Positions 17,768 through 27,020 of a stretch of DNA of 64,000 nt are shown here, piece after piece; position 1 is the first letter of the stretch, and each line of letters opens with the position of its first letter. The stretch is taken from positions 186,001 to 250,000 of the forward strand of contig NZ_CP120653.1 in assembly GCF_030545015.1 (NCBI RefSeq), in the 5' to 3' direction. This stretch comes from Myroides sp. JBRI-B21084. Lineage in GTDB: Bacteria > Bacteroidota > Bacteroidia > Flavobacteriales > Flavobacteriaceae. Below the pieces are notes generated by a model. It was not told the origin of the DNA. It was given only the letters and a program-made list of their open reading frames with translations, and made no database searches. The position numbers and the translations under genes are program-made.

Positions 17768-18898
17768 ATGAAACAATTACAAATGGTTGACTTGAAAAGT
17801 CAATACGAACATATAAAAAATGCTGTAAATGAGGGCATTCAAGAAGTTTTAAATACTACAACCTACATAAACGGACCTAAGGTTCATGAGTTTCAAAAAA
17901 ATTTAGAGCACTATTTAGGCGTTAAACACGTAATTCCTTGCGCGAATGGTACCGATGCATTACAAATTGCCATGATGGGCTTAGGTTTAAAACCTGGCGA
18001 TGAGGTAATTACTGCCGATTTTACTTTTGCTGCTACTGTAGAAGTGATTGCTTTGTTACAATTAACTCCAGTTTTGGTTGATGTTGAGGAAGATACCATG
18101 AATATTTCGGTTGAAGCTATTGAAAAAGCAATTACACCTAAAACTAAAGCAATTGTACCCGTGCATTTGTTTGGTCGTGCTGCAAATATGGAAGCAATTA
18201 TGAATGTAGCGGCTAAACATAATTTGTTTGTAATTGAAGATAACGCACAAGCAATTGGTGCTAATTATACGTTTTCAAACAATAAAAAAGTAAAAGTAGG
18301 TGCAATTGGTCATGTGGCTGCAACCTCATTTTTTCCATCTAAAAATTTAGGTTGTTATGGCGATGGTGGTGCTATTTTTACAAACGATGATGCTTTGGCA
18401 CATACATTACGCGGAATTGTTAACCACGGTATGTACGAACGTTACCACCACGATGTTGTTGGGGTAAATTCACGTTTAGATAGTATTCAGGCTGTAGTTT
18501 TAAATGCTAAATTGCCGTTGTTAGATAGTTACAATACAGCTCGCCGAAATGCCGCTAAAGCTTATAACGACGCCTTTGCTGCTTGTGAACACATTATAAC
18601 ACCTGCTTTTGATATAAATGGCGATGATCATGTTTTTCACCAATATGTAATGCGTATTACTAATGGAAAACGAGATGCACTTTTAGAGCATTTGCAACAA
18701 AACGCAATACCTTGTGCTATTTATTACCCTATACCATTACACAAACAAAAAGCATATACCGATGGTCGTTACAACGACAGCGATTTTGCTGTTACAAATA
18801 AGTTTGCAGAGCAAGTAATAGCATTGCCAATGCATACAGAATTAGAAAAAGATCAAATAGATTTTATAACTTCAACAGTCTTAAATTTCTTAAAATAA
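17768..18898 (+). CDS. DegT/DnrJ/EryC1/StrS family sugar aminotransferase
   Basis: PLP-dependent aminotransferase that typically aminates nucleotide-linked keto-sugars for surface polysaccharides. 376 residues from the ATG at 17768. Motifs: PCANGTDALQIAMMGLG (about residue 57), DFTFAATVEVI, VIEDNAQAIGA (PLP Asp), and TSFFPSKNLGCYGDGGAIF with the Schiff-base Lys (about 190), followed by RLDSIQAVVLNAKL. It stands alone, with no sugar-biosynthesis cluster around it, so the substrate is open. Confidence 0.9.
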   Translation: MKQLQMVDLKSQYEHIKNAVNEGIQEVLNTTTYINGPKVHEFQKNLEHYLGVKHVIPCANGTDALQIAMMGLGLKPGDEVITADFTFAATVEVIALLQLTPVLVDVEEDTMNISVEAIEKAITPKTKAIVPVHLFGRAANMEAIMNVAAKHNLFVIEDNAQAIGANYTFSNNKKVKVGAIGHVAATSFFPSKNLGCYGDGGAIFTNDDALAHTLRGIVNHGMYERYHHDVVGVNSRLDSIQAVVLNAKLPLLDSYNTARRNAAKAYNDAFAACEHIITPAFDINGDDHVFHQYVMRITNGKRDALLEHLQQNAIPCAIYYPIPLHKQKAYTDGRYNDSDFAVTNKFAEQVIALPMHTELEKDQIDFITSTVLNFLK

Positions 18899-18933
18899 AT
18901 AGGACTGAAATATTAATTTAAAAAAACAAAATT

Positions 18934-19263
18934 ATGGGCAAATTTGTTGTAAGTAAACGTAAAAACGATGAATTTCAGTTTAGCTTAAAAGCTACTAACG
19001 GTCAAATTATTTTATCAAGTGAAGGGTATACTACCAAAGCTGCTTGTATGAATGGAGTTGAATCGGTTAAGAAAAACAGCCAAACAGAAGCAAGATTTGA
19101 AGTATCTGAATCAAAAAACGGAAAGCATTATTTTAACTTAAAAGCTACTAATGGACAAATAATTGGTTCAAGCCAAATGTATGAAACCTTAGCAAGTTGC
19201 CAAAACGGCGTAAAATCGGTTATGAACAATGCTCCTGAAGCAGAAATTGTTGAAGAATTGTAA
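18934..19263 (+). CDS. YegP family DUF1508 protein
   Basis: A 109-residue protein made of two DUF1508 repeats, each following the pattern F-x-F-x-LKATNGQII-x-S-x-x-Y-x-x-x-x-x-C-x-x-GV-x-SV (residues about 11-50 and 61-98). Small cytosolic protein of unknown role. It ends just before a bidirectional terminator. Confidence 0.9.
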   Translation: MGKFVVSKRKNDEFQFSLKATNGQIILSSEGYTTKAACMNGVESVKKNSQTEARFEVSESKNGKHYFNLKATNGQIIGSSQMYETLASCQNGVKSVMNNAPEAEIVEEL

Positions 19264-19280
19264 AAATTCATTAGAAAACA

Positions 19281-19319
19281 AAATGCCCCAAAATAGTTTT
19301 AACTTTTTGGGGCATTTTT
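19281..19319. terminator. bidirectional terminator
   Basis: Long hairpin AAATGCCCCAAAA / TTTTTGGGGCATTT serving the converging yegP-like (+) and DUF3037 (-) genes. Confidence 0.85.
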
Positions 19320-19333
19320 GTAATAATGCTTTT

Positions 19334-19717
19334 TTATAAAATCAATTCGTGATAAAGTTTATTAAAAGTATCGTCTAAATTAGCCGATAACCCAGGATGA
19401 GGACGCGACGATTGTATACTTGAACTTTTTACAGCAGTAATCCATCTAAATTTTTCATCGGGTTCTAAAGCAGCTATTGGACCACCGTTTTTTGCACCTG
19501 TACAAATTTTAGCAAACGATTCTAAATTTTCTTTTAACTGAATTAAATCGAAATCTTTACAAAAAAAACGTATTTTTTCTTCGGGTATTTGGTAAGCAAA
19601 CCGAATGTATCGTTTTCTTTTGCTGAATAAAATCAAACCAATATTTATAAATTCTTCTCGTTCAACCTTGGGAACTACTCGAATAACTGCGTATTCATAA
19701 ACAACTTTATCTTGCAT
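19334..19717 (-). CDS. DUF3037 protein
   Basis: A 127-residue protein with the DUF3037 pattern (YEYAVIRVVPKVEREEFINIGLIL at the start; KRKRYIRFAY). It overlaps the upstream HipA-like kinase gene by 11 bp, so the two are translationally coupled. DUF3037 and HipA-like proteins are found paired in many genomes. Function unknown. Confidence 0.85.
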   Translation of the reverse strand: MQDKVVYEYAVIRVVPKVEREEFINIGLILFSKRKRYIRFAYQIPEEKIRFFCKDFDLIQLKENLESFAKICTGAKNGGPIAALEPDEKFRWITAVKSSSIQSSRPHPGLSANLDDTFNKLYHELIL

Positions 19718-20486
19718 CTTGGGCTGCTTTTAAAAAGATATCGGCATGAGCCAATCGGTTTAACAAAAATTGGTAATACACATCACGAATTTCTTGGTTG
19801 GATGGGCCTTCTTCCCAATTTAAAAAATCATCGGGTATGGTATCTACAATTTTACGCAATACCTCACTGTTTAATTTTGAGGTAAATTCGATGTGAACTT
19901 CTTGCAATTTTGTAGCTTTTTGAATAAGCGCATGATCTTTAATTAAAGGAAAAGGTGTAACCGATGTTTTTTCCCAATTATTCCAAGAATGTTGAAAGTA
20001 AAACGATGCACCGTGATCTATTAACCACAATTCTTTATGCCAAATAAGTAAATTGGTGTTGCGAAAAGTACGATCAACATTGGTAATAAAACTATCTAAC
20101 CAAACAATTTTAGAAGCCAAAAGTTCGTCGCAATCATTCGTTGCAACATCGTACGTTACAGCACCCGAAAGGTAATGCAAGCCTAGATTTAACCCTTTAC
20201 TAAATTTTAATAAATCTTGAATTTCTTCATCGCCTTCTGTTTGTCCAAAAGCTTCGTGTAATTCAATAAAAACCAATTCGGGTACGGGTAAACCCAAAAA
20301 TTGAGCTATAATGCCACCTAAAAGTTCAGAAATTAAAGCTTTTACACCATGGCCTGCGCCGCGAAATTTTATTACGTATTTAAAATCGTCACAAGCCTCG
20401 GCCAGTGCTGGTAGCGATCCGCCTTCGCGTAAAGGGGTAATGTAGCGCGTTACAGTAACCGTGCGTAGTTTTGGAATTGTTGTCAT
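19707..20486 (-). CDS. HipA-like kinase family protein
   Basis: A 259-residue protein from the ATG at 20484-20486. A longer frame exists to 20516, but MTTIPKLRTV is the more usual start. It has HipA-like kinase features: VIKFRGAGHGVKALISELLGG (nucleotide-binding loop and Lys), DSFITNVDRTFRNTNLLI (catalytic Asp-Asn) and LWLIDHGASFYF (metal-binding Asp). It has no HipB partner; it is coupled to the DUF3037 gene instead. A toxin role is not implied by the sequence. Confidence 0.85.
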   Translation of the reverse strand: MTTIPKLRTVTVTRYITPLREGGSLPALAEACDDFKYVIKFRGAGHGVKALISELLGGIIAQFLGLPVPELVFIELHEAFGQTEGDEEIQDLLKFSKGLNLGLHYLSGAVTYDVATNDCDELLASKIVWLDSFITNVDRTFRNTNLLIWHKELWLIDHGASFYFQHSWNNWEKTSVTPFPLIKDHALIQKATKLQEVHIEFTSKLNSEVLRKIVDTIPDDFLNWEEGPSNQEIRDVYYQFLLNRLAHADIFLKAAQDAR

Positions 20487-20600
20487 TTGTTGTTTTATAC
20501 AATGATATGCAAACATTTATTTTTTTAAATGATGCTTTTTAAATAGATACAAAGGTATTACAAAGTTTTACAACTTTACTTTTTTGTATTTTTTAAACAT

Positions 20601-20641
20601 AAAAAAGCCCTAAAAAGAGTATAACTTTAAAGGGCATTTTT
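20601..20641 (-). terminator. terminator of the RND efflux operon
   Basis: AAAAAAGCCCT / AGGGCATTTTT with an AT-rich loop, just downstream of the permease gene stop. Confidence 0.65.
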
Positions 20642-20658
20642 CATTTTATAAGTAAAAA

Positions 20659-23600
20659 TTAATTGTTTTGTTTTTCGCCAAATTCATCAACAAAATTTTC
20701 ATTTGCTTCGTAATCGGCCTCAATCATTTCTGCATAATTTGTTTTAGGACCTTTTCTAAATCTTCTACCTAAACCATCGAAAATGGCATACACAACAGGT
20801 ACAATAATTAAGGTTAGGAACAATGAAGAAATTAAACCACCAATAATTACAATTGCTAAACCGCGGTTAAAATCAGAACCATCGCCTTGTGCCAACGCAA
20901 TAGGTAGCATACCAATAACCATGGCAATTGTTGTCATTAAAATAGGGCGGAAGCGGGCATGGTTTGCTGCAACTAACGCATCGTAAGTACTGTAACCAAG
21001 TTCTTTTTTATGATTAGCAAAATCAACCAACATAATGGCGTTTTTGGCTACCAAACCAATTAACATAATAATACCTAAAATTGTAAAAATGTTTAAGGTT
21101 TCATTTGTTAATGCTAGGAATAATAAAGCACCAATAAACGAAAGCGGGATAGAGAATAAGATGATAAAAGGTTTAGAAAAACTATCATATAAAATAACCA
21201 TTACAGCATATACTAATAAAATAGATGCTAAAAGTGCAATACCTAACGTACCAAAACCTTCGTCTTGGTTTTCTTTATTACCACCCCATTTAAATGCTAC
21301 ACCAGGTTTTAATTTTAGTTTAGAAAATTCAGCTTCCCATTCGGTTGCAATATCTCCTTCAGATTTACCAACTACTTGCGCTTGTACCGAAACGGCAGGT
21401 GATTTATCGCGACGTTCTAACAAAGTAGGGCCAGAGCCGTAAGTAATATCTGCAAATTGTTCTAATTGAATGGTTTGACCTTGTTGATTGATGAATTTTA
21501 AACTTTTAACATCTTCCATAGTACCGCGGCCTATTTCGTCGTAACGGATATTAATGTCGTATTCAGTATCGCCTGCACGGTATTTTGTATCTGTATTTCC
21601 AGCAAAAGCAGTTTGCATAGTCATACCCACTGTTGCTACGTTTAAGCCTAAAGCGTTCATTTTATCGCGATCTAATTTCACCACAACTTCGGGGTTACCG
21701 TCTTCGGATGTTAATCGAACTTCGTTTGAACCTGGAATTTTACGTAGTAAATCGGCAGCTTTTTGTGCATATTCTAAGGCATCTTTTTGGTTTGAGGCAA
21801 TAACAGTTAACATAAGCGGTGCTTGTTCTGCACCCATAATACCAACTTCAACTGTTTTTACTTTTGCGCCAACCAATACGTTTTCCATTTCGCGTTTTAA
21901 TTTGGCTGCATACACTTTTGTAGGCTCTTCTTTTTTGTGTCCGTCTTTTAAATAAATCTGAATTTCCGATTTATACTTTGTTCCCGAAGTAGTCATCATA
22001 CCGTCTGATGCTTGTCCTACGGTAGTAATCATTTTTTCTATTTCAGGTTTTTTAGAAAGGTACGCTTCTGCTTTTTGTGTAAGTAAATTGGTTTGTTCTA
22101 TAGATGCATCTTTAGGTAATTCAAACTGTAAGAATAGTTCTTCTTTATCGTTTCCTGGGAAGAAACTTCCACCAATAAATCCACCACCAACTAATGATAA
22201 CGAACCTATAAATAAAACCAAAGTAAGTAATAATGTTACAATTTTGTTTTTACGATTTTTTAACGACCATTCTAATATGCCCGAAATACCGTTGGTTAAT
22301 TTGGTTAAACCAGCTTCAAAACCATGTAGTATTTTTCCAAAAAACGAATGTTGACTTATGTGCGATAATTTTCCAAAACGTGAATACAACCAAGGTACCA
22401 CTGTGAATGAAACCAATAACGATAATAAAGTTGCAATTACTACTGTAACACAGAACTGACGTAAAATATCAGACACTAATCCGCTACTCATAGCAATAGG
22501 TAAGAAAACTACCACAATTACTAAGGTAATAGCCGTAACGGTAAATCCAATTTCTTTGGTACCATCAAACGCAGCACGTACTTTGTTTTTACCCATTTCC
22601 ATATGTCGGTGAATGTTTTCAATTACCACAATGGCATCATCAACCAAAATACCAACCACTAACGATAAACCTAATAGCGACATTAAGTTTAAAGTATAAC
22701 CAAATAATTTTAATCCTATGAACGTAGCAATTAACGACAGCGGAATGGCAAACGTTGCAATAGCAGCATCGCGCAAACTGTGTAAGAAAAACAACATGAT
22801 AAATGCAACTAATGCAACAGCAATACCTAAATCAAGCATTACGTGATCGGCAGCACTAATTGTATAATCGGTAGAATCGGAAGCAATTGCAATTTCTACT
22901 TTTTGTTGTTTGTAATCGTTTTGTACAGTATTAATTGTTTTTTTAACCAAATCAGAAACTTCCACTGCATTTGCATCAGATTGTTTGTACACCTGCATTA
23001 AAACGGTGTTTGTTTGGTTGATACGTGCAATTTTATCAACATCTTTAATACCATCTTGTACATCGGCAATATCGGCCAAACGAATCATTGTACCGCTAGG
23101 AGTAGTTAAAGGTAAATTACGCATTTGTTCTAACGAAGTAAACTTACCCGATAACCTAATGGTAGTTTGGTTGTTACGTGTTTTTATATTTCCTGTTGGG
23201 AAATCCATATTTGAAGCAGCTAAAATTTGCTGAACCTGACTAATGGTTAAGCCGTAACCTGCTAATTTTTCGGGGTTAATGCTTACTTGAATTTCACGTT
23301 GTTCACCACCTACAAGATCAACTTTTGCAACACCCGTTGTACGCGCAAAAACAGGTTGAATTTTTTGATCTAATAAATCATACAATTCTTTTTCGGTAAG
23401 GTTTGATGTTACCGAAAGGTTCATGATAGGCACATCATCTAACGAAAATTTACTTAATGCAGGTGTTTGTGCATCATCAGGTAAATCGTTCACAACGGCA
23501 TTAATTTTACGTTGTGCATCGGTAAGCAAAAAGTTTACATCGGCACCAGTGTTTAGGGTAATCATTACCACTGAAACACTTTCCATTGATTTTGATTCGA

Positions 23601-23838
23601 TTTTTTTTACGTTTTCTAAAGATGAAACCGCATCTTCAATCACTTTTGTAACCGATGTTTCAACCTCTGAAGGTGCTGCACCTGGATAAACGGTTTGTAC
23701 GGTTATTACGTTTACATCGAACTTAGGGATTAATTCATACCCCAAACTTAAATACGAACCGATACCACCCAAAAGTAATAACATGAACATCACGATTATT
23801 ACACTGGGTCTTTTTATTGATATTTCAGATATTTTCAT
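20659..23838 (-). CDS. RND efflux transporter permease (AcrB/HAE1 type)
   Basis: Inner-membrane proton-driven drug exporter of 1059 residues with the two-fold AcrB layout: TM1 at 11-30, a large periplasmic loop, TM2-6 from about 330, TM7 at 530 and TM8-12 from about 860. GILVDDAIVVIEN (about 400) carries the proton-relay Asp pair, and ARFRPILMTTIAMVIGMLP is in the second half. The C-terminal cytosolic tail is acidic. Last gene of tetR-tolC-hlyD-RND, 16 bp after the adaptor gene. Confidence 0.95.
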   Translation of the reverse strand: MKISEISIKRPSVIIVMFMLLLLGGIGSYLSLGYELIPKFDVNVITVQTVYPGAAPSEVETSVTKVIEDAVSSLENVKKIESKSMESVSVVMITLNTGADVNFLLTDAQRKINAVVNDLPDDAQTPALSKFSLDDVPIMNLSVTSNLTEKELYDLLDQKIQPVFARTTGVAKVDLVGGEQREIQVSINPEKLAGYGLTISQVQQILAASNMDFPTGNIKTRNNQTTIRLSGKFTSLEQMRNLPLTTPSGTMIRLADIADVQDGIKDVDKIARINQTNTVLMQVYKQSDANAVEVSDLVKKTINTVQNDYKQQKVEIAIASDSTDYTISAADHVMLDLGIAVALVAFIMLFFLHSLRDAAIATFAIPLSLIATFIGLKLFGYTLNLMSLLGLSLVVGILVDDAIVVIENIHRHMEMGKNKVRAAFDGTKEIGFTVTAITLVIVVVFLPIAMSSGLVSDILRQFCVTVVIATLLSLLVSFTVVPWLYSRFGKLSHISQHSFFGKILHGFEAGLTKLTNGISGILEWSLKNRKNKIVTLLLTLVLFIGSLSLVGGGFIGGSFFPGNDKEELFLQFELPKDASIEQTNLLTQKAEAYLSKKPEIEKMITTVGQASDGMMTTSGTKYKSEIQIYLKDGHKKEEPTKVYAAKLKREMENVLVGAKVKTVEVGIMGAEQAPLMLTVIASNQKDALEYAQKAADLLRKIPGSNEVRLTSEDGNPEVVVKLDRDKMNALGLNVATVGMTMQTAFAGNTDTKYRAGDTEYDINIRYDEIGRGTMEDVKSLKFINQQGQTIQLEQFADITYGSGPTLLERRDKSPAVSVQAQVVGKSEGDIATEWEAEFSKLKLKPGVAFKWGGNKENQDEGFGTLGIALLASILLVYAVMVILYDSFSKPFIILFSIPLSFIGALLFLALTNETLNIFTILGIIMLIGLVAKNAIMLVDFANHKKELGYSTYDALVAANHARFRPILMTTIAMVIGMLPIALAQGDGSDFNRGLAIVIIGGLISSLFLTLIIVPVVYAIFDGLGRRFRKGPKTNYAEMIEADYEANENFVDEFGEKQNN

Positions 23839-23854
23839 TTATAAAAATCCTTAA

Positions 23855-24913
23855 TTATTTAATAATTTCAACTGCAGTACCATCTGCCAAGTTAATTTGA
23901 CCTGAAATGATAACTTGTGTACCTTTTTCAATACCCGATACCACTTCTACATATTCGCCAAAAGTTCTACCCGAAACTACTGTTGTTAACACAGCTTTTC
24001 CGTTTTTGTAAACAAAAACTTTGTTTGAACTTACCGATCCTACAAACGCATTTCTAGGTACAATTAAGGTGTTAACCATTTGGCTGTTGCCAAAATATGC
24101 GTTACCATACATACCTGCTTTAATATCGTTTGAAGCATTGTTTTGAATTTCTAATTCAACTGGAAAGTTTAAGCTAGCATCAGCTTTTGGCGCAATAAAT
24201 GATATTTTACCTGTAAATTCTTTGTCTGCAATTACTGGTGAAACCACTTTATATGATTGACCTAATTTTAAAGCCCCAATGTTTTTTTCATCAACATTAA
24301 CCTTTAATTTTAGAGTAGATACATTAACAATTTCAAACAATTCCATACCAGGGTTTACGTATGAACCAGCTTCGATATTTTTTTTGTTCACAATACCAGA
24401 AAACGATGCTTTAATGTTTACATCGCCTGCCATAATTTGTGCATTTTGTAAATTGTTTTTAGCATTTACCAATTGTAGTTTTATTTGATCTAACTGTTGT
24501 TTGGTAACACCACCCGTTGCATAAGCACTTTCAAAACGTGCAACTTCGGCTTTTGCATTGTTATAAACAGCTTGTGCGTTATTCACATTTACGTTTTGTT
24601 TATCTGCTTTAATTACAGCCAACGTTTGCCCAGCGCCAACATACGAACCTTCTTTAACTAAAACACGCGCAACTAATCCAGGGGTTTCCGCAGATATCTT
24701 AACTTCTTGTTTAGGGATAAAAGTTCCGTTTGCAATGTATTCACCGTTTACTTCTTTAAAATCGGCAGTTTCTACACGTACGGTTACCGCTTTGTTTTTT
24801 TCGGCAACAACAGCAGTTTGTGCTTCGTTATTTGATTTGTTTTTATCTAAAACATACATAATTCCAGCTAATGCAGCAATTATTACGATTCCTGTTATAA
24901 TGACTTTTTTCAT
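23855..24913 (-). CDS. RND efflux periplasmic adaptor (HlyD/MFP)
   Basis: Membrane fusion protein linking the permease to the TolC channel. 352 residues from the ATG at 24911-24913 (MKKVIITG); the frame extends to a TTG at 24925. There is an N-terminal membrane helix, a biotinyl-lipoyl half (ETPGLVARVLVKEGSYVGAGQ, about 75), an alpha hairpin with coiled-coil character (about 105-150), the second lipoyl half (IKASFSGIVNKKNIEAGSYV) and beta-barrel domains. It follows tolC by 12 bp. Confidence 0.93.
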   Translation of the reverse strand: MKKVIITGIVIIAALAGIMYVLDKNKSNNEAQTAVVAEKNKAVTVRVETADFKEVNGEYIANGTFIPKQEVKISAETPGLVARVLVKEGSYVGAGQTLAVIKADKQNVNVNNAQAVYNNAKAEVARFESAYATGGVTKQQLDQIKLQLVNAKNNLQNAQIMAGDVNIKASFSGIVNKKNIEAGSYVNPGMELFEIVNVSTLKLKVNVDEKNIGALKLGQSYKVVSPVIADKEFTGKISFIAPKADASLNFPVELEIQNNASNDIKAGMYGNAYFGNSQMVNTLIVPRNAFVGSVSSNKVFVYKNGKAVLTTVVSGRTFGEYVEVVSGIEKGTQVIISGQINLADGTAVEIIK

Positions 24914-24925
24914 CTTTAAATGCAA

Positions 24926-26269
24926 TTAATTTTGTTCTTGTGTTAATGTTTTTAATGCTCCTTTTGCTTTAATAAGCTGTATTTCTGCTACTTTATAATC
25001 TAATAAAGCGTTTGTGTAGTTGTTCTGTGCGTTTGCAAATTGTGTTTCAGCATCTAACAAATCGGTTAAGGTTGCTAAACCAAATTTGTAGTTGTTTTCA
25101 ATGTTTTTTTGAACGTCTTTAGCCAAGTTTACATTTTCTTTTTGAGTATTTAATGTAATTAACGAGTTGTTAATTTGTGTAATTGCGTTTTTAAGTTGTA
25201 AATCTAAACCTAAACGTACATCGCGTTTATTAGCCTCTAACTTATCTAACTCGATTTGCGCTTGTTTTACTTTAGATTTAATAACACCACCGTTAAAAAT
25301 AGGGATGTTTAAGCTTAAACCAATTGAAGAAAAACTTGACCAATACACACCGTTTGAAGGTTTTGCGAACCAAGGGAAATTTTCGCCAAGACCTAAATAA
25401 CCAAAATTACCATTTAAGCTTAAACTAGGATACCCTTGTGCTTCGGTTGCTTTTTTGTTTAATTGTAATAACTCTGTTTGTTTTTCTAACAAAAGAATTT
25501 CAGTACGATTTTCAATACTTGTTGATTCATCAACCAATGCGTGTTGTGTAATTTCAAATGTATTACTTGGTAACTCAATAGCCTGATTAATATCCATACC
25601 AATTAAATATTTTAAGGCGTTTTCTTGTAACTGTAAACCGTTTATTAATTGTTGGCGATTGCTTTTTAAGTTGTTTAAAGCAACTTCGGTGCGGTCTAAA
25701 TCAATTTTTTTTGCTAAACCATTGTCATATAAGCTTTTAATAACTTTGTGTACACGAGTAGTGTTTTCAATAGTTTTGTCTATAGTTACTAATTGCGATT
25801 TTGTTTTATATACTTCGTAATAACTGTTTGCAACTTTTTCAATTACTTGTTCTTCTGTAAGTTGTGCGTTAATTTTATAAAATTCGCGCGTATTTTTAGC
25901 AGCTTTTAAACCTGTGAAAACAGCCTGATTAAAAAGTTGTTGGTTTAAAGATACGGTTGCAGTTGATTGCCATGGCTGCCCAAAAGGAATCATAATAATT
26001 TCACCAGGTCTGCCTAACATATCACCAGGTAGTGCACTTTTTTGCAAAATAGCATTGTACGTTAAGCCACCATTAGCATTAATTTGTGGCAATGCACTAG
26101 CACGCACTTCATCAATCATGTATTCACTGTTTTGAACGTCTAAACGCGCGTTTACTGCTTCGGCCTTATTTTGCAAAGCATAATTAACAGCTTGCTGAAG
26201 CGTTAATTGTTCTTGTGCTTGTGCAAAGAACCCCAAAAACGCTAATAAAATTGAAACTTTATATTTCAT
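24926..26269 (-). CDS. TolC-family outer membrane efflux channel
   Basis: 447 residues with a signal peptide (ending GFFAQAQ) and two internally repeated OEP domains (about 25-220 and 230-440), each with long helices (for example FGLATLTDLLDAETQFANAQ, a hallmark segment near the C-terminus). It forms the outer-membrane duct of the RND pump encoded downstream. The gene starts 6 bp after the tetR stop. Confidence 0.93.
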   Translation of the reverse strand: MKYKVSILLAFLGFFAQAQEQLTLQQAVNYALQNKAEAVNARLDVQNSEYMIDEVRASALPQINANGGLTYNAILQKSALPGDMLGRPGEIIMIPFGQPWQSTATVSLNQQLFNQAVFTGLKAAKNTREFYKINAQLTEEQVIEKVANSYYEVYKTKSQLVTIDKTIENTTRVHKVIKSLYDNGLAKKIDLDRTEVALNNLKSNRQQLINGLQLQENALKYLIGMDINQAIELPSNTFEITQHALVDESTSIENRTEILLLEKQTELLQLNKKATEAQGYPSLSLNGNFGYLGLGENFPWFAKPSNGVYWSSFSSIGLSLNIPIFNGGVIKSKVKQAQIELDKLEANKRDVRLGLDLQLKNAITQINNSLITLNTQKENVNLAKDVQKNIENNYKFGLATLTDLLDAETQFANAQNNYTNALLDYKVAEIQLIKAKGALKTLTQEQN

Positions 26270-26275
26270 TGGTAT

Positions 26276-26884
26276 TTATGATTTTAGTAATAATTGTTCT
26301 AATGTTTCTAATCCTTTTGGGGTTGCAATTCCCCTTATATGGTATTCTAAAAATTTAAAATTCAACTCGTCTATAGATTGTGTACTTTGTAGGTTAATAA
26401 ACATTTCATCGTTAAAAAAAGCGGTTGAGCTAGCAAAAAACAGTTTTCCTACAAAATCAATATCAATATCATTTCTATAAAAACCTTTTTCAACGCCATC
26501 TCGTAAGTTTCGCAAAATGGTAAAATCGTAGTTTTCACGTTTCTTTTTTTGAATGCGATCTGCTAATTCGGGATAATATTTATTAAACTGATAAATTGTT
26601 TTAGCTTGAATATTTCCACCAAACAAATCTGCTAAACAATTTTTCATGGCAAAATGTTCGTGAATGGGTGTTTCACAATTTCCAGCAATTGTATGCATTT
26701 TAGATGTAGCTGTTTCAAAAACAAAATCAACGGTTGCTTTAACTAAATAGTTTTTTGATGGGAAATGTTGATAAATGGTTTTTTTTGATATTCCTAGTTC
26801 TTTAGCGATATCATCCATTGTTACAGCTTTAAAGCCGTTTTGGGTAAATAATTCTAAAGATTTTTTTAAAATGGTCTCTTTCAT
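26276..26884 (-). CDS. TetR/AcrR family transcriptional regulator
   Basis: 202 residues from the ATG at 26882-26884 (MKETILKKSL). An upstream in-frame start at 26944 would run through the operator, so it is rejected. The N-terminal HTH reads FTQNGFKAVTMDDIAKELGISKKTIYQHF with a typical TetR recognition helix. The C-terminal ligand domain is divergent. First gene of the efflux operon, so probably an autorepressor of the pump. An inverted repeat at 26915-26942 is the likely operator. Confidence 0.93.
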   Translation of the reverse strand: MKETILKKSLELFTQNGFKAVTMDDIAKELGISKKTIYQHFPSKNYLVKATVDFVFETATSKMHTIAGNCETPIHEHFAMKNCLADLFGGNIQAKTIYQFNKYYPELADRIQKKKRENYDFTILRNLRDGVEKGFYRNDIDIDFVGKLFFASSTAFFNDEMFINLQSTQSIDELNFKFLEYHIRGIATPKGLETLEQLLLKS

Positions 26885-26914
26885 TGGTAAAAAAAATTTC
26901 GGCAAATATATAAC

Positions 26915-26942
26915 GGAAACTTTAAATATAAAAATAGTTTCC
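26915..26942. promoter_or_regulatory. putative TetR operator
   Basis: GGAAACT at 26915-26921 and AGTTTCC at 26936-26942, perfect 7-bp arms separated by 14 bp. A second nested pair, AAACTTT (26917-26923) and AAAGTTT (26943-26949), overlaps it. It lies 30 bp upstream of the tetR start, in the divergent region shared with the polyprenyl synthase gene. Confidence 0.55.
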
Positions 26943-26983
26943 AAAGTTTTTTAAAAAATTTTACATAAAAAGATTAATTAGTT

Positions 26984-26991
26984 TACATTTG
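26984..26991 (+). promoter_or_regulatory. -7 box of the polyprenyl synthase gene
   Basis: TACATTTG, matching TAnnTTTG, 30 bp before the ATG at 27021. Confidence 0.5.
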
Positions 26992-27020
26992 TAAGCGTGA
27001 AACGAAGTTGATCTCTATAT

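Noticed and set aside
19334..20486. HipA-like kinase as a toxin-antitoxin system
   Set aside because: No HipB-type HTH partner. The coupled gene is DUF3037, and this pairing is not an established toxin-antitoxin system.
26884..26944. Longer TetR start at 26944
   Set aside because: It would place the start inside the inverted repeat and add 20 residues foreign to the family. The ATG at 26884 gives a standard TetR N-terminus.
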